This document shows positions 1 to 8,198 of a stretch of 64,000 bases of DNA, piece by piece (the stretch's first letter is position 1; each line of letters opens with the position of its first letter). The translations under genes were made by a program, and so were the position numbers. The DNA is from Lewinellaceae bacterium (GTDB lineage: Bacteria > Bacteroidota > Bacteroidia > Chitinophagales > Saprospiraceae), in contig JACJYE010000004.1 of assembly GCA_020636255.1 (NCBI GenBank), forward strand, positions 124,001-188,000, read 5' to 3'. The notes under the pieces were generated by a model, which worked only from the letters and a program-made list of their open reading frames with translations, was not told the origin of the DNA and did not search any database.

Positions 1-1487
1 TTTGCCGTTGCCCCGAAAGTGTTGTAGAAATCATCCAGGATGTTGTAGACATCGTAGATCGAATTGGGAAAGCCGCCGATATGCCCCTGAAAACCTATGC
101 CGTCGAGCTGCACGCCTGCATCGACGATCTCCTGAATGAATTGTTTTTTCAGGTTGTACAGCACGCCCTCCGTATTGCCCTGGCTGATGGTCACGTAGTC
201 GTTGACGTACGTCCGCGTGTTGGGGTCAGCTTCGGCAAGTATTCCGAATATTTCCGGGTATATTTCCCGGCCGGTCACGTAACTTTGCTGGCCCTGCAAG
301 GCATGTTCCAGATCCCTGTTCGTGGTGATCTCGTTCAGCACGTCCCACTCCTCGATATTGCCCGCGATGCCCGGATAACCCGTGATTTCTGCAATATGGC
401 TATGGATGCGGTTCCTGATATAATCGGGGTTGTTCTGGTTGGCCTGAATATCAGCGGGCAGGTTGCTCCAGCCCGGCCAGACGAGGTTGTGCCCCCGCAC
501 CCTGATGTCGTGGTTTCGTAGCCATTGTACGGCATTGGCCGTCTGGGGTTTTGAGGTTATCCAGTTCTGCTCCCACCCGGGCCATTTCATAGCGTTTTCA
601 AAGACCACCCAGTTAAACCCGTGCCCATGCCCGTCGAGGTCGAGCAGTTTGGATTCGTAAGTATTGTTCTGTCCGCTGTTGCCGGCAAAAAGCCTGGAGA
701 CCACTGCCGACCCAAAGGCGTATTCATGCTGTAGCATCCGCACCTGCACCTGCGCCCCGGGATAGGGCGTGCCGTCCGGGTTCTCTACCCGCACCGTCAG
801 GTTGGCCTTCCTGATCTGTTCGATACGGGAAGCAGCTTCAGCGCGCCAGGGCGCATCCGGCTCCCACCCGCCGTAATGATCATTATTCACCTCGCTGGGC
901 AGATCGCCTACCGATAGCCCGGCGCCATAGTTGAGCACGGCAAGCCCGCCGATCTCCACCGTTTGTGCCATCCATGCGAGGTGAAGCCCTACTGTCAGCC
1001 CGCCGGGAGCATAGGCCTTTTCGGCGTCAAAGGGAACCAGATACCGGGCCCATTGGCTGCTTAGCGGATAGGTGAGGTAAACTTCCTTGGAGTAGTCCGA
1101 CGCATCTTCGACAAAAAGGCTGGCCTTACCCGCGCCTCCTTCAGAGCGCATCCAGATCACCAGCAAACAGGCGCTGCCTGCTCCTACTGACTGGGCGTTG
1201 TGTATGCCGTAACCGGCATCCCACTGGTTGGCGCCGCTACCGTTGACCACCATACGCACTTTCTGTGAAAAAGCCTGCCCTGAAACAGGCTGGTTGGAGG
1301 CAGTGACGTTACCGTACGAGTAATCATCGTTCAGGTTGGCCGCCTCGGTATTGTGCAGCACCCACGCCCCTGCAGGCAGGCCGTAGTTGTTCTGTAATTC
1401 GTTTTGCAGGGCCGTGTGGTAGGCATCCTGTGCTGTAACACCTATACTCAGGAAGCAGGCAAGAATTAAGATAACATCCAGTTTCAT
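1..1487 (-). CDS. GH10 endo-beta-1,4-xylanase, secreted (3' end beyond window)
   Basis: Reading the reverse strand from the ATG at 1487 gives an open frame that runs off the left edge, about 495 residues. A signal peptide (about residues 1-20, ending near VTAQ) is followed by a beta-sandwich region of about 200 residues that resembles the carbohydrate-binding modules (CBM4/9 type) that often precede GH10 domains. The catalytic domain then begins: RVRGHNLVWPGW, and WDVLNE, whose Glu (about residue 386) is the GH10 acid/base, then DGIGFQGH, a conserved GH10 strand. The nucleophile Glu and any T9SS tail lie beyond the window. Family knowledge predicts hydrolysis of xylan outside the cell. It is divergent from the GH9 gene at 1832, so the two may be co-regulated. 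The family call is firm; substrate and C-terminal architecture are not known. Confidence 0.88.
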   Translation of the reverse strand, partial: MKLDVILILACFLSIGVTAQDAYHTALQNELQNNYGLPAGAWVLHNTEAANLNDDYSYGNVTASNQPVSGQAFSQKVRMVVNGSGANQWDAGYGIHNAQSVGAGSACLLVIWMRSEGGAGKASLFVEDASDYSKEVYLTYPLSSQWARYLVPFDAEKAYAPGGLTVGLHLAWMAQTVEIGGLAVLNYGAGLSVGDLPSEVNNDHYGGWEPDAPWRAEAASRIEQIRKANLTVRVENPDGTPYPGAQVQVRMLQHEYAFGSAVVSRLFAGNSGQNNTYESKLLDLDGHGHGFNWVVFENAMKWPGWEQNWITSKPQTANAVQWLRNHDIRVRGHNLVWPGWSNLPADIQANQNNPDYIRNRIHSHIAEITGYPGIAGNIEEWDVLNEITTNRDLEHALQGQQSYVTGREIYPEIFGILAEADPNTRTYVNDYVTISQGNTEGVLYNLKKQFIQEIVDAGVQLDGIGFQGHIGGFPNSIYDVYNILDDFYNTFGATA

Positions 1488-1831
1488 AATACTAAGCAGT
1501 GTTCAAAAAATAAGCCCGACGATTTTGCGATGTGGCGAAGGCCGGAAGCTGGAAGACAAGGCACATCGCAAAATCTCCCTCGCAAAACTCATTTTTTGAT
1601 GGTTACTAAGTGGGTTGTATATAACCAAAAGTAAGCACCACCTCAGGGGCAGACGTGGGGTTATTTGCCCAAAAACAGGGGGCATTTGTGCTCGCCACAT
1701 CGGCAACACGGCTTTATATGGCCTGTCCGGTGATAAAAGGCATTGGGACGAACAGGTAGTGCAATCGATTGTGTTATTCAAGAAAAAATGCTTTTCTTAG
1801 GCTGTTCATTCACCTAACCAAGCAGTTCGGC
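1488..1831. other. Intergenic region between divergent GH10 and GH9 genes
   Basis: About 340 bases without a convincing gene. It must hold the promoters for both divergent glycosidase genes, but I cannot place them with confidence. It contains a 14-bp perfect inverted repeat (separate entry). A 92-codon reverse frame across it has no recognisable domain and coincides with the hairpin, so I do not call it a gene. Confidence 0.5.
1521..1575. repeat. Inverted repeat (REP-like hairpin)
   Basis: Arms GATTTTGCGATGTG (1521-1534) and CACATCGCAAAATC (1562-1575) are perfect reverse complements, separated by 27 bases. It lies about 35 bases upstream of the GH10 start. It could be a REP-like palindrome or a hairpin in the GH10 leader transcript. 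There is no U-run beside it typical of an intrinsic terminator. Confidence 0.6.
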
Positions 1832-4318
1832 ATGAAAAAGAAACCCGGCTTATCCCTTATATGCGTTGTGCTCGTATGCCTGATGCCCTCCCTATCCTTT
1901 GGCCAGCCCTATCAGCTCAACGAGCAGGGCTATTTTGAAAAACAAGGCGCCGATATTCTCGTGTTCAACAACTGGTATAATGGGCTTTTCAGCGACTCCA
2001 AGATCAGCGGGGTCGAGCTCATCCACCACGGCGTACGCACAGCAACGAATGGCGATGTCCGGCTGCACAGCACCCCGGAACAATGGGATGCCATCCCGCA
2101 ATTTGTCGAACGCCGGGTGGATACCGCTGGCCTGGCCATCGAAGCACATCTGCGCTACCCGGCATACGATTTCGATTACCGGGTCAGAGCGGTTGCGATG
2201 GGAGATGAGATCCGCCTGAGCGTCCTCCTCGACAAGCCGCTTCCGGAGGGCCTGCGCAACAGAGCTGGATTGAACCTGGAATTCCTGCCTTCCGCCTACT
2301 TTGAAAAGACGTACCTGGCCGACGGGCAGCCCGGGCTTTTCCCGCTTTACCCCAGCGGGCCTACGCTGAAAAAATCAGATGGCAGCACGGCCCCACTTCC
2401 CATCGCCGGAGGCAAAAAATTCGTGCTGGCGCCGGAAAGCGCGGAACACCGCGTCACGATCGAGGCCCTCACGGGCTCGCTATCCCTGTATGACGGCCGT
2501 AATAAAGCACAGAACGGCTGGTTCGTCCTGCGCACACTTTTACCCTCGAACGTTACCGGCATTGCCGTGGAATGGTCGGTCAAAGTAAATACCCTGCCCG
2601 GCTGGGTGCGCCCTCCGGTGATCACCTATTCGCAGGTGGGTTACCACCCCGCTCAGAAAAAGGCAGCCGTTATCGAACTGGATAAGAACGACAGCCCGCT
2701 GCCCACTGCAAGGCTGCTGAAACTCGATGAAGGCGGCGGGGTTGCCGAGACCCTCGTTGGAGCCGCCAGCCCGTGGGGCAGGTATACCCGCTACAACTAT
2801 CTCACGTTCGACTTCTCTGTAGTAGTAGAAGAAGGGTTATACGTTATCGAATACGGCGGCAGGCGCTCAGCCCCTTTCCCCATTGGAAGGAATGTATATG
2901 AAAAAGCCTGGCAACCCACGCTGGGCCTGTTTATGCCCATACAGATGGACCACATGGCCGTCAACGAAGCCTACCGGGTATGGCACGGTGCTTCTCACCT
3001 CGACGATGCCCTACAGGCCCCCGTCAACCATGAGCATTTCGACCTCTATGCCCAGGGGCCAACGGCCGATACGCCTTATCAACCCGGCGAGCACATCCCC
3101 GGCCTGAACATCGGGGGGTGGTATGACGCCGGCGACTATGACATCCGCACCCAAACCCAGTATGCCGTGGTACTGAACCTCGTACAGGCCTGGGAACGGT
3201 TTCACATCGACAGTGACGAAACAACTATCGATCAAAAGCACCGCTGGGTTGACCTCCACCACCCTGACGGAAGCCCTGACCTGTTGCAGCAGATCGAGCA
3301 CGGCACACTGGCCCTGATCGCCCAGCACCGGGCGGTAGGGCACGCTATTGCCGGAATCATCGCCGCTCAGCTCCACTCCTACCACCACCTCGGCGACGGG
3401 TCGACGAAAACGGACAATCGCGTGTACAACCCGCAACTCGACAGCCTGGAAACGGACGGATACACCAGTGGCACCTTCGACGACCGCTGGGCTTTTACCA
3501 GCAGGTCATCCGCATTGAATTACGGCTCCATAGCCGCGCTGGCGGCGGCGAGCAGAGCCCTTCGCGGTTTCAACGATGAACTGGCCGATGAATGCCTGGC
3601 CACTGCCGAAAGGGCCTGGGATGAAGAGCAAGGCCAGGCTCCCAACCTGTTCCGCCACGGCAATACGACCGGCGGGCAACTTGAGGACGAAGAACTGAAA
3701 GCAACGGTAGAATTGCTGGCCACCACCAAAAACGATAAATACCTCCGGCATTTCAATGGCCTGTGGAGTACCGTCGTATCCCGATTTGCCCAGAACGCTA
3801 TGCTGCTCACCCGGGTTTTGCCTTTTTTGGATGAAGAAAAAACACGGGAAGCGGAAAAACTGGCACTGGCATACAAAGAGCGCATCGGCCTATTGGAAAA
3901 GGAGAACCCTTATGGCGTGCCCATCAGCACCGGCGGATGGGCCGGCAGCGGGCAGGTGATCGGTTTTGCGCAAACCAACTACTACCTGCACCGGGCCTTC
4001 CCCGGCATTATCAGCAAAGAAGACGTTTATAAAGGCCTGCACTATGTTTTGGGCTGCCACCCCGGGTCGGGTATCTCTTTCGTGTCGGGCGTAGGGCTGT
4101 CTTCCAAAAAGGTGGCCTATGGCATGAACAGGGCCGACTTTTCCTTCATCGCCGGCGGTATCGTGCCCGGCGTGCTGATCCTTCAACCCGGCTTTCCGGA
4201 GAACAAGGAAGACTGGCCTTTCCTATGGGGGGAGAACGAGTACGTCATCAGCCTGGGGCCCAGTTACATTTTCCTGGTCCATGCCGTCAGAGCGTTGCTG
4301 AAGGAAGAAGAACGCTGA
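1832..4318 (+). CDS. GH9 glycoside hydrolase (endoglucanase-like), secreted
   Basis: 828 residues from the ATG at 1832; an in-frame ATG at 1769 gives an unlikely 21-residue extension before an obvious signal peptide (MKKKPGLSLICVVLVCLM), so the internal start is preferred. Residues about 26-255 form a beta-rich domain I cannot assign. A CelD_N immunoglobulin-like domain follows (about 260-350, QVGYHP), then the GH9 alpha/alpha barrel (about 365-825). The barrel carries the paired catalytic aspartates in YDAGDYD (about 431-434), HPGSGISFVSGVG near the C-terminus, and the catalytic acid Glu in GENEY (about 801). GH9 enzymes mostly cleave beta-1,4-glucans; some bacterial members are exo-acting on glucosamine or cello-oligomers, so substrate is uncertain. 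No T9SS tail is present, so the product is probably periplasmic or surface-anchored by another route. Confidence 0.88.
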   Translation: MKKKPGLSLICVVLVCLMPSLSFGQPYQLNEQGYFEKQGADILVFNNWYNGLFSDSKISGVELIHHGVRTATNGDVRLHSTPEQWDAIPQFVERRVDTAGLAIEAHLRYPAYDFDYRVRAVAMGDEIRLSVLLDKPLPEGLRNRAGLNLEFLPSAYFEKTYLADGQPGLFPLYPSGPTLKKSDGSTAPLPIAGGKKFVLAPESAEHRVTIEALTGSLSLYDGRNKAQNGWFVLRTLLPSNVTGIAVEWSVKVNTLPGWVRPPVITYSQVGYHPAQKKAAVIELDKNDSPLPTARLLKLDEGGGVAETLVGAASPWGRYTRYNYLTFDFSVVVEEGLYVIEYGGRRSAPFPIGRNVYEKAWQPTLGLFMPIQMDHMAVNEAYRVWHGASHLDDALQAPVNHEHFDLYAQGPTADTPYQPGEHIPGLNIGGWYDAGDYDIRTQTQYAVVLNLVQAWERFHIDSDETTIDQKHRWVDLHHPDGSPDLLQQIEHGTLALIAQHRAVGHAIAGIIAAQLHSYHHLGDGSTKTDNRVYNPQLDSLETDGYTSGTFDDRWAFTSRSSALNYGSIAALAAASRALRGFNDELADECLATAERAWDEEQGQAPNLFRHGNTTGGQLEDEELKATVELLATTKNDKYLRHFNGLWSTVVSRFAQNAMLLTRVLPFLDEEKTREAEKLALAYKERIGLLEKENPYGVPISTGGWAGSGQVIGFAQTNYYLHRAFPGIISKEDVYKGLHYVLGCHPGSGISFVSGVGLSSKKVAYGMNRADFSFIAGGIVPGVLILQPGFPENKEDWPFLWGENEYVISLGPSYIFLVHAVRALLKEEER

Positions 4319-4423
4319 GCAGTTGTTTGGACGGCGGCAAGCGGACAAAAAACGTTAGAGGGCTGGGGCATCCACACTTAAAAGCCTATACTTGCGTTTG
4401 AATCAGAAATCCAGCGAACCAGC

Positions 4424-5518
4424 ATGAAGCAAACGCTACGCCTGCTATTTATCACCGGAGCTTTTAGCCTTTTCCTCGCAGGGACAGGCAGCGCGCAGAA
4501 GTACAGCAACGAGTTCTTATCTATTGGGGTTGGCGCCCGGGCACAGGGCATGGGTAATGCCGTTGTGGCCAGTACTTCCGACGTAATGGCCGGGGTGTGG
4601 AACCCCGCCGGCCTGGCCAACCTGGAGGCCCTCGAAGGCCTGCAGCTCGGCGCCATGCACTCCGAATGGTTTGGCGGGGTCGGCAAATTCGACTACCTGG
4701 GCCTGACGCTGCCACTGTCGAACAGGGCACGCCGCCTGGCCCTGTCGCTCATTCGCTTTGGCATCGACGAGATCCCCAACACCCTGAGCTTATACGAAAG
4801 TGACGGGACCATCAATTTTGACAATATCGTCGAGTTTTCAGCCGCAGATTACGCCTTCCTGCTCAGCTACGCACAAAAGCTCAATACCCGGAAAGGGCGC
4901 CTGCAACTAGGGGGCAACATCAAGGTCGTACACCGCCGCATCGGGCCTTTCGCCAACTCCTGGGGCTTCGGGCTCGACGCGGGCCTGCAGTACTATACCG
5001 GCGAATGGCGCTTCGGGCTCCTCGCCCGCGATGTGTCCACGACCTTTAACGCCTGGTCTTTTAGTTTCACGGAAAAAGAAAAAGAAGTGCTGGCGCTGAC
5101 CAATAACGAGGTGCCTATCAACAGCATTGAAGTGACCAAGCCCCAGCTCATCATCGGTGGCGCCCGGCATTTTCAGTTTGGCAAGATTGGCCTGCTGCCG
5201 GAAATAGACGCCATTGTCACGACCGACGGCCAGCGCAACACCCTCCTATCCGCAGCCCCTTTCAGCGTTGACCTGTCAGCAGGCCTGGAAGCAGACTATC
5301 AGGGCTTTATCGCGCTTCGCGCCGGGTTGAGCCAGTTTCAGCGCGAACTGGATTTCGACGGCTCCGAACAACTGCGCATGCGGCCGAGCATCGGGCTGGG
5401 GTTGCGCATATCCAAGCTCCGCCTCGACTACGCATTCACCGACCTTGGCAGCCAGGAAAGCACGTATTCCCACATCATTTCCCTGATGCTCGACATCCAG
5501 CCCAGGAAGAAAGAATAA
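4424..5518 (+). CDS. PorV/PorQ family outer-membrane protein
   Basis: 364 residues with a signal peptide (about 1-24, ending GSAQ). The mature N-terminus has the family hallmark: FLSIGVGARAQGMGNA and then VWNPAGL, as in PorV, PorQ and FadL-like barrels of Bacteroidota. The rest alternates polar and hydrophobic residues in beta-hairpins, consistent with a monomeric outer-membrane barrel. PorV is a T9SS shuttle component, but many paralogues have no proven role in secretion. Its place directly after the GH9 gene (105-base gap, same strand) suggests co-transcription and perhaps a role in handling that locus's secreted products, which is inference. A TATACTTG at 4387-4394 resembles the Bacteroidota -7 box (TAnnTTTG), but no clear -33 box was found. 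Confidence 0.82.
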   Translation: MKQTLRLLFITGAFSLFLAGTGSAQKYSNEFLSIGVGARAQGMGNAVVASTSDVMAGVWNPAGLANLEALEGLQLGAMHSEWFGGVGKFDYLGLTLPLSNRARRLALSLIRFGIDEIPNTLSLYESDGTINFDNIVEFSAADYAFLLSYAQKLNTRKGRLQLGGNIKVVHRRIGPFANSWGFGLDAGLQYYTGEWRFGLLARDVSTTFNAWSFSFTEKEKEVLALTNNEVPINSIEVTKPQLIIGGARHFQFGKIGLLPEIDAIVTTDGQRNTLLSAAPFSVDLSAGLEADYQGFIALRAGLSQFQRELDFDGSEQLRMRPSIGLGLRISKLRLDYAFTDLGSQESTYSHIISLMLDIQPRKKE

Positions 5519-5893
5519 CGATCCGGACTCCCGAATTTTAACAAGCCAAAGTTGCCTACTTGCTGAAAACCCTATTACTTTGCAAAGGGCCATAGCCTTC
5601 TGTGAGCCCTCATACCGTGCAAGTATCAAAAGTTTTTGACTCTACATTTTGAACAAATTAGAGTTAGACTCGGAATGTCTAGGGCGGGCCTCAACCCTTT
5701 ATTGGGGTTCTCTATGGAGACAAGGGGATTACCGAACCAATCCGGCAGCTCTACTAATGTTTTTTTCGAGGGTCCAAAAAACGCCCTGATGCTTGTGCGG
5801 TTCTTTGATACCAGGATTTTGGGGATTACCAGGATTACCAGGATGGGGTTCTGAGGATCCTTTTTAGAGCTTGTCACACCTTCGGCCTGATCC
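5519..5893. other. Intergenic region with short tandem repeat
   Basis: About 375 bases between the convergent PorV-like gene and groEL. Around 5824-5843 a 9-bp unit (ATTACCAGG) occurs twice in tandem, followed by a partial third copy. Short reverse and forward frames here (for example an 89-codon reverse frame at 5626-5895) have low-complexity, repeat-derived sequence and no domain. They look like decayed or non-coding DNA. Confidence 0.5.
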
Positions 5894-5932
5894 AAAAAAA
5901 AAGCGGCGCCAGTATTACACCAACGCCGCTTT
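5894..5932 (-). terminator. Intrinsic terminator of groES-groEL
   Basis: A perfect 9-bp stem (AAAGCGGCG 5900-5908 with CGCCGCTTT 5924-5932) has a 15-base loop and is flanked on its left by an A-run (5894-5902) that reads as a U-tract in the reverse transcript. It sits 38 bases past the groEL stop. The right side is also T-rich, so it may act in both directions for the converging genes. Confidence 0.85.
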
Positions 5933-5969
5933 CGTTTTATCGTCTGATAATCCGATCAGGCTACCCTGA

Positions 5970-7607
5970 TCACATCATCGCATCGTCATACATGCCTGCG
6001 CCGTTCATGGCCGGCTGTTCTTTTTTCTTCGGTTTGTCGCTGATCGCGCAATCGGTCATCAGCAGCATTCCTGCGATAGATGCAGCATTTTCAAGCGCTA
6101 TGCGCGCCACCTTTGCCGGGTCGATGACGCCCGCTGCCTTGAGGTCTTCGTAGACATCTGTGCGGGCGTTATAACCAAAAGCGCCTTTGCTTTCCAGCAC
6201 TTTCTGCAGCACTACGCTACCCTCGACACCAGCATTATTGGCGATGATGCGCAGCGGGGCTTCCAGAGACTTGGCAACGATCTCGACGCCGATCAGTTCG
6301 TCTTCGTTTTCAGCCCTTACTGCTTTCAGGTTATCGATAGAGCGCACCAGGGCTACACCGCCACCGGGCACGATGCCCTCTTCGATGGCGGCACGTGTTG
6401 CATGAAGGGCGTCATCTACGCGGTCCTTTTTCTCTTTCATTTCCACTTCGGTAGCAGCGCCCACGTATAATACGGCCACACCGCCGGAAAGCTTGGCCAT
6501 GCGTTCCTGCAGTTTTTCACGGTCGTAATCGGAAGTCGTATTTTCGATCTGCTGCTTGAGCTGGCTGATGCGGGCTGCGACCCTTTCCGGCTCGCCCTGG
6601 CCACCGACGATGGTAGTGTTGTCCTTATCAACCTTGATCTTTTCAGCGATGCCGAGGTGTTCCAGCGTCGTGTTTTCCAGCTTATACCCCTGCTCTTCGC
6701 TGATCACGGTACCGCCGGTCAAAATGGCGATATCTTCCAGCATAGCCTTGCGGCGGTCGCCGAAGCCAGGTGCTTTCACGGCCACGACATTGATCGTCGA
6801 GCGCAGTTTGTTGACGACCAGCGTACCCAGGGCTGAGCCGTCAACATCTTCAGCAATGATAAGCAACGGGCGATTTTGTTGTACGGCCTGTTCCAAAACG
6901 GGCAGGATATCTTTGATGTTGGATACCTTTTTGTCGTGCAGCAGGATGTAGGCGTTATCGTATTCCGTCACCAGCTTTTCGGTATCGGTTACGAAGTAAG
7001 GAGACAGATAGCCGCGGTCGAACTGCATACCGGAAACCTCTTCCATGTAGGTCTCTGTACCTTTAGCCTCTTCTACGGTGATCACGCCATCGGCCGTTAC
7101 GGCTTTCATGGCGTCGGCGATCAGCTGGCCGATCTCATCGTCATTATTGGCAGAAATAGAGGCGACCTGGCGTACTTTTTCGAAGTCATTCTTAACGACC
7201 TCCGCCTGGGATTTCAGGTTTTTCACGACGACGGCAACGGCTTTATCGATCCCGCGCTTGAGGTCCATCGGGTTGGCTCCGGCCGTTACGGTCTTCAGGC
7301 CTGCCGTTACCATGGCCTGGGCCAGGACGGTGGCCGTGGTGGTGCCGTCACCGGCGGCATCAGCCGTTTTAGAGGCCACTTGTTTGGCCATTTGAGCACC
7401 CATGTTTTCCAGGGGGTCTTCCAGTTCGATCTCTTTGGCCACGGTAACGCCGTCTTTAGTGATCTGAGGCGCCCCGAACGATTTTTGAATGACCACATTA
7501 CGGCCTTTGGGCCCCAGGGTGACCTTTACGGCATCTGCCAGTTTGTCGATGCCGGCTTTCAGCTTTTCCTGAGCATGTGTGTCGAAGTGGATATTTTTAA
7601 CAGACAT
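5970..7607 (-). CDS. groEL: Chaperonin GroEL (60 kDa)
   Basis: 545 residues, the normal length for bacterial GroEL. Diagnostic stretches are TLGPKGRNVV near residue 30, GDGTTTATVLA at about 86-96 (ATP-binding loop), and VAVKAPGFGDRRKAML in the apical domain. The C-terminus is a short Gly/Met tail ending in DDAMM rather than the long GGM repeat. The protein forms the double-ring cytosolic folding chamber with GroES, which lies 57 bases upstream in the same operon. I found no CIRCE element (TTAGCACTC-N9-GAGTGCTAA) upstream of groES, so HrcA control is not supported here. Confidence 0.98.
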   Translation of the reverse strand: MSVKNIHFDTHAQEKLKAGIDKLADAVKVTLGPKGRNVVIQKSFGAPQITKDGVTVAKEIELEDPLENMGAQMAKQVASKTADAAGDGTTTATVLAQAMVTAGLKTVTAGANPMDLKRGIDKAVAVVVKNLKSQAEVVKNDFEKVRQVASISANNDDEIGQLIADAMKAVTADGVITVEEAKGTETYMEEVSGMQFDRGYLSPYFVTDTEKLVTEYDNAYILLHDKKVSNIKDILPVLEQAVQQNRPLLIIAEDVDGSALGTLVVNKLRSTINVVAVKAPGFGDRRKAMLEDIAILTGGTVISEEQGYKLENTTLEHLGIAEKIKVDKDNTTIVGGQGEPERVAARISQLKQQIENTTSDYDREKLQERMAKLSGGVAVLYVGAATEVEMKEKKDRVDDALHATRAAIEEGIVPGGGVALVRSIDNLKAVRAENEDELIGVEIVAKSLEAPLRIIANNAGVEGSVVLQKVLESKGAFGYNARTDVYEDLKAAGVIDPAKVARIALENAASIAGMLLMTDCAISDKPKKKEQPAMNGAGMYDDAMM

Positions 7608-7664
7608 AGTATCTAAAGTTTTAAGGGTTAAACCATAAGGCTGAATACAAAAGTGTTTGCCTTC

Positions 7665-7946
7665 TTAGCCGAGGATCACCAGGATATCATCTTCCCGCAT
7701 GATGAGGTATTCGTCGCCATTGTACTGCAACTCCTGGCCGGAGTATTTCCCATAGAGCACGGTATCTCCTACTTTAACGGTCATCGGTTCGCCGTCTTTG
7801 CCGGGGCCTACGGCAACGACTTCTCCACGCTGGGGTTTCTCTTTTGCGGTATCCGGAATGATGATGCCGCCTTTTGTCATCTCTTCCGCGGGCGATGGCT
7901 TTACAACCACGCGGTTGCTGATCGGGCGCATTGCTACTGCACTCAT
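7665..7946 (-). CDS. groES: Co-chaperonin GroES (10 kDa)
   Basis: 93 residues from the ATG at 7946. A longer frame to 8078 exists, but the extra 44 residues are unlike GroES, so the internal start is preferred; a further ATG at 7931 is also possible. Seen in the sequence: RVVVKPSPAEEMTKGGIIIP (mobile loop region), GKDGEPMTVKVGDTVLYGKY, and a terminal MREDDILVIL strand. It caps the GroEL chamber and is encoded immediately upstream of groEL. Confidence 0.97.
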   Translation of the reverse strand: MSAVAMRPISNRVVVKPSPAEEMTKGGIIIPDTAKEKPQRGEVVAVGPGKDGEPMTVKVGDTVLYGKYSGQELQYNGDEYLIMREDDILVILG

Positions 7947-8198
7947 AGCTGATATTGATTTTGATGATTGATTTAGAAATATCTCACAGGTGGGAATACA
8001 TCCCGCTTTGCGTTTAGCAAAGGGGATGCCAGAAGTCGGGAGGAACAAATGCACGACCTGTAAAGGGCTAATAATCAATGAAAAAGAAAAAAACCGCCTA
8101 AATCAAACCTGCCAAAAAAGCATAACCGCCAGCCTGCTATTCTGCCAGGGCCTGCCATAGAAGCTGACAATTATTCGGAGCTGCCATTATGGCAAGCG

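Noticed and set aside
81..521. 146-codon forward frame at the left edge
   Set aside because: It lies opposite the GH10 catalytic domain, which is clearly coded on the reverse strand.
1503..1781. 92-codon reverse frame upstream of GH10
   Set aside because: Generated by the inverted repeat; no domain and would crowd the promoter region.
5626..5895. 89-codon reverse frame downstream of groEL
   Set aside because: Repeat-derived low-complexity sequence (ILVILV) overlapping a short tandem repeat; no homology recognised.
6876..7616. 246-codon forward frame opposite groEL
   Set aside because: Antisense shadow of groEL.
7947..8100. CIRCE/HrcA operator upstream of groES
   Set aside because: The expected TTAGCACTC-N9-GAGTGCTAA palindrome is not present in the sequence.
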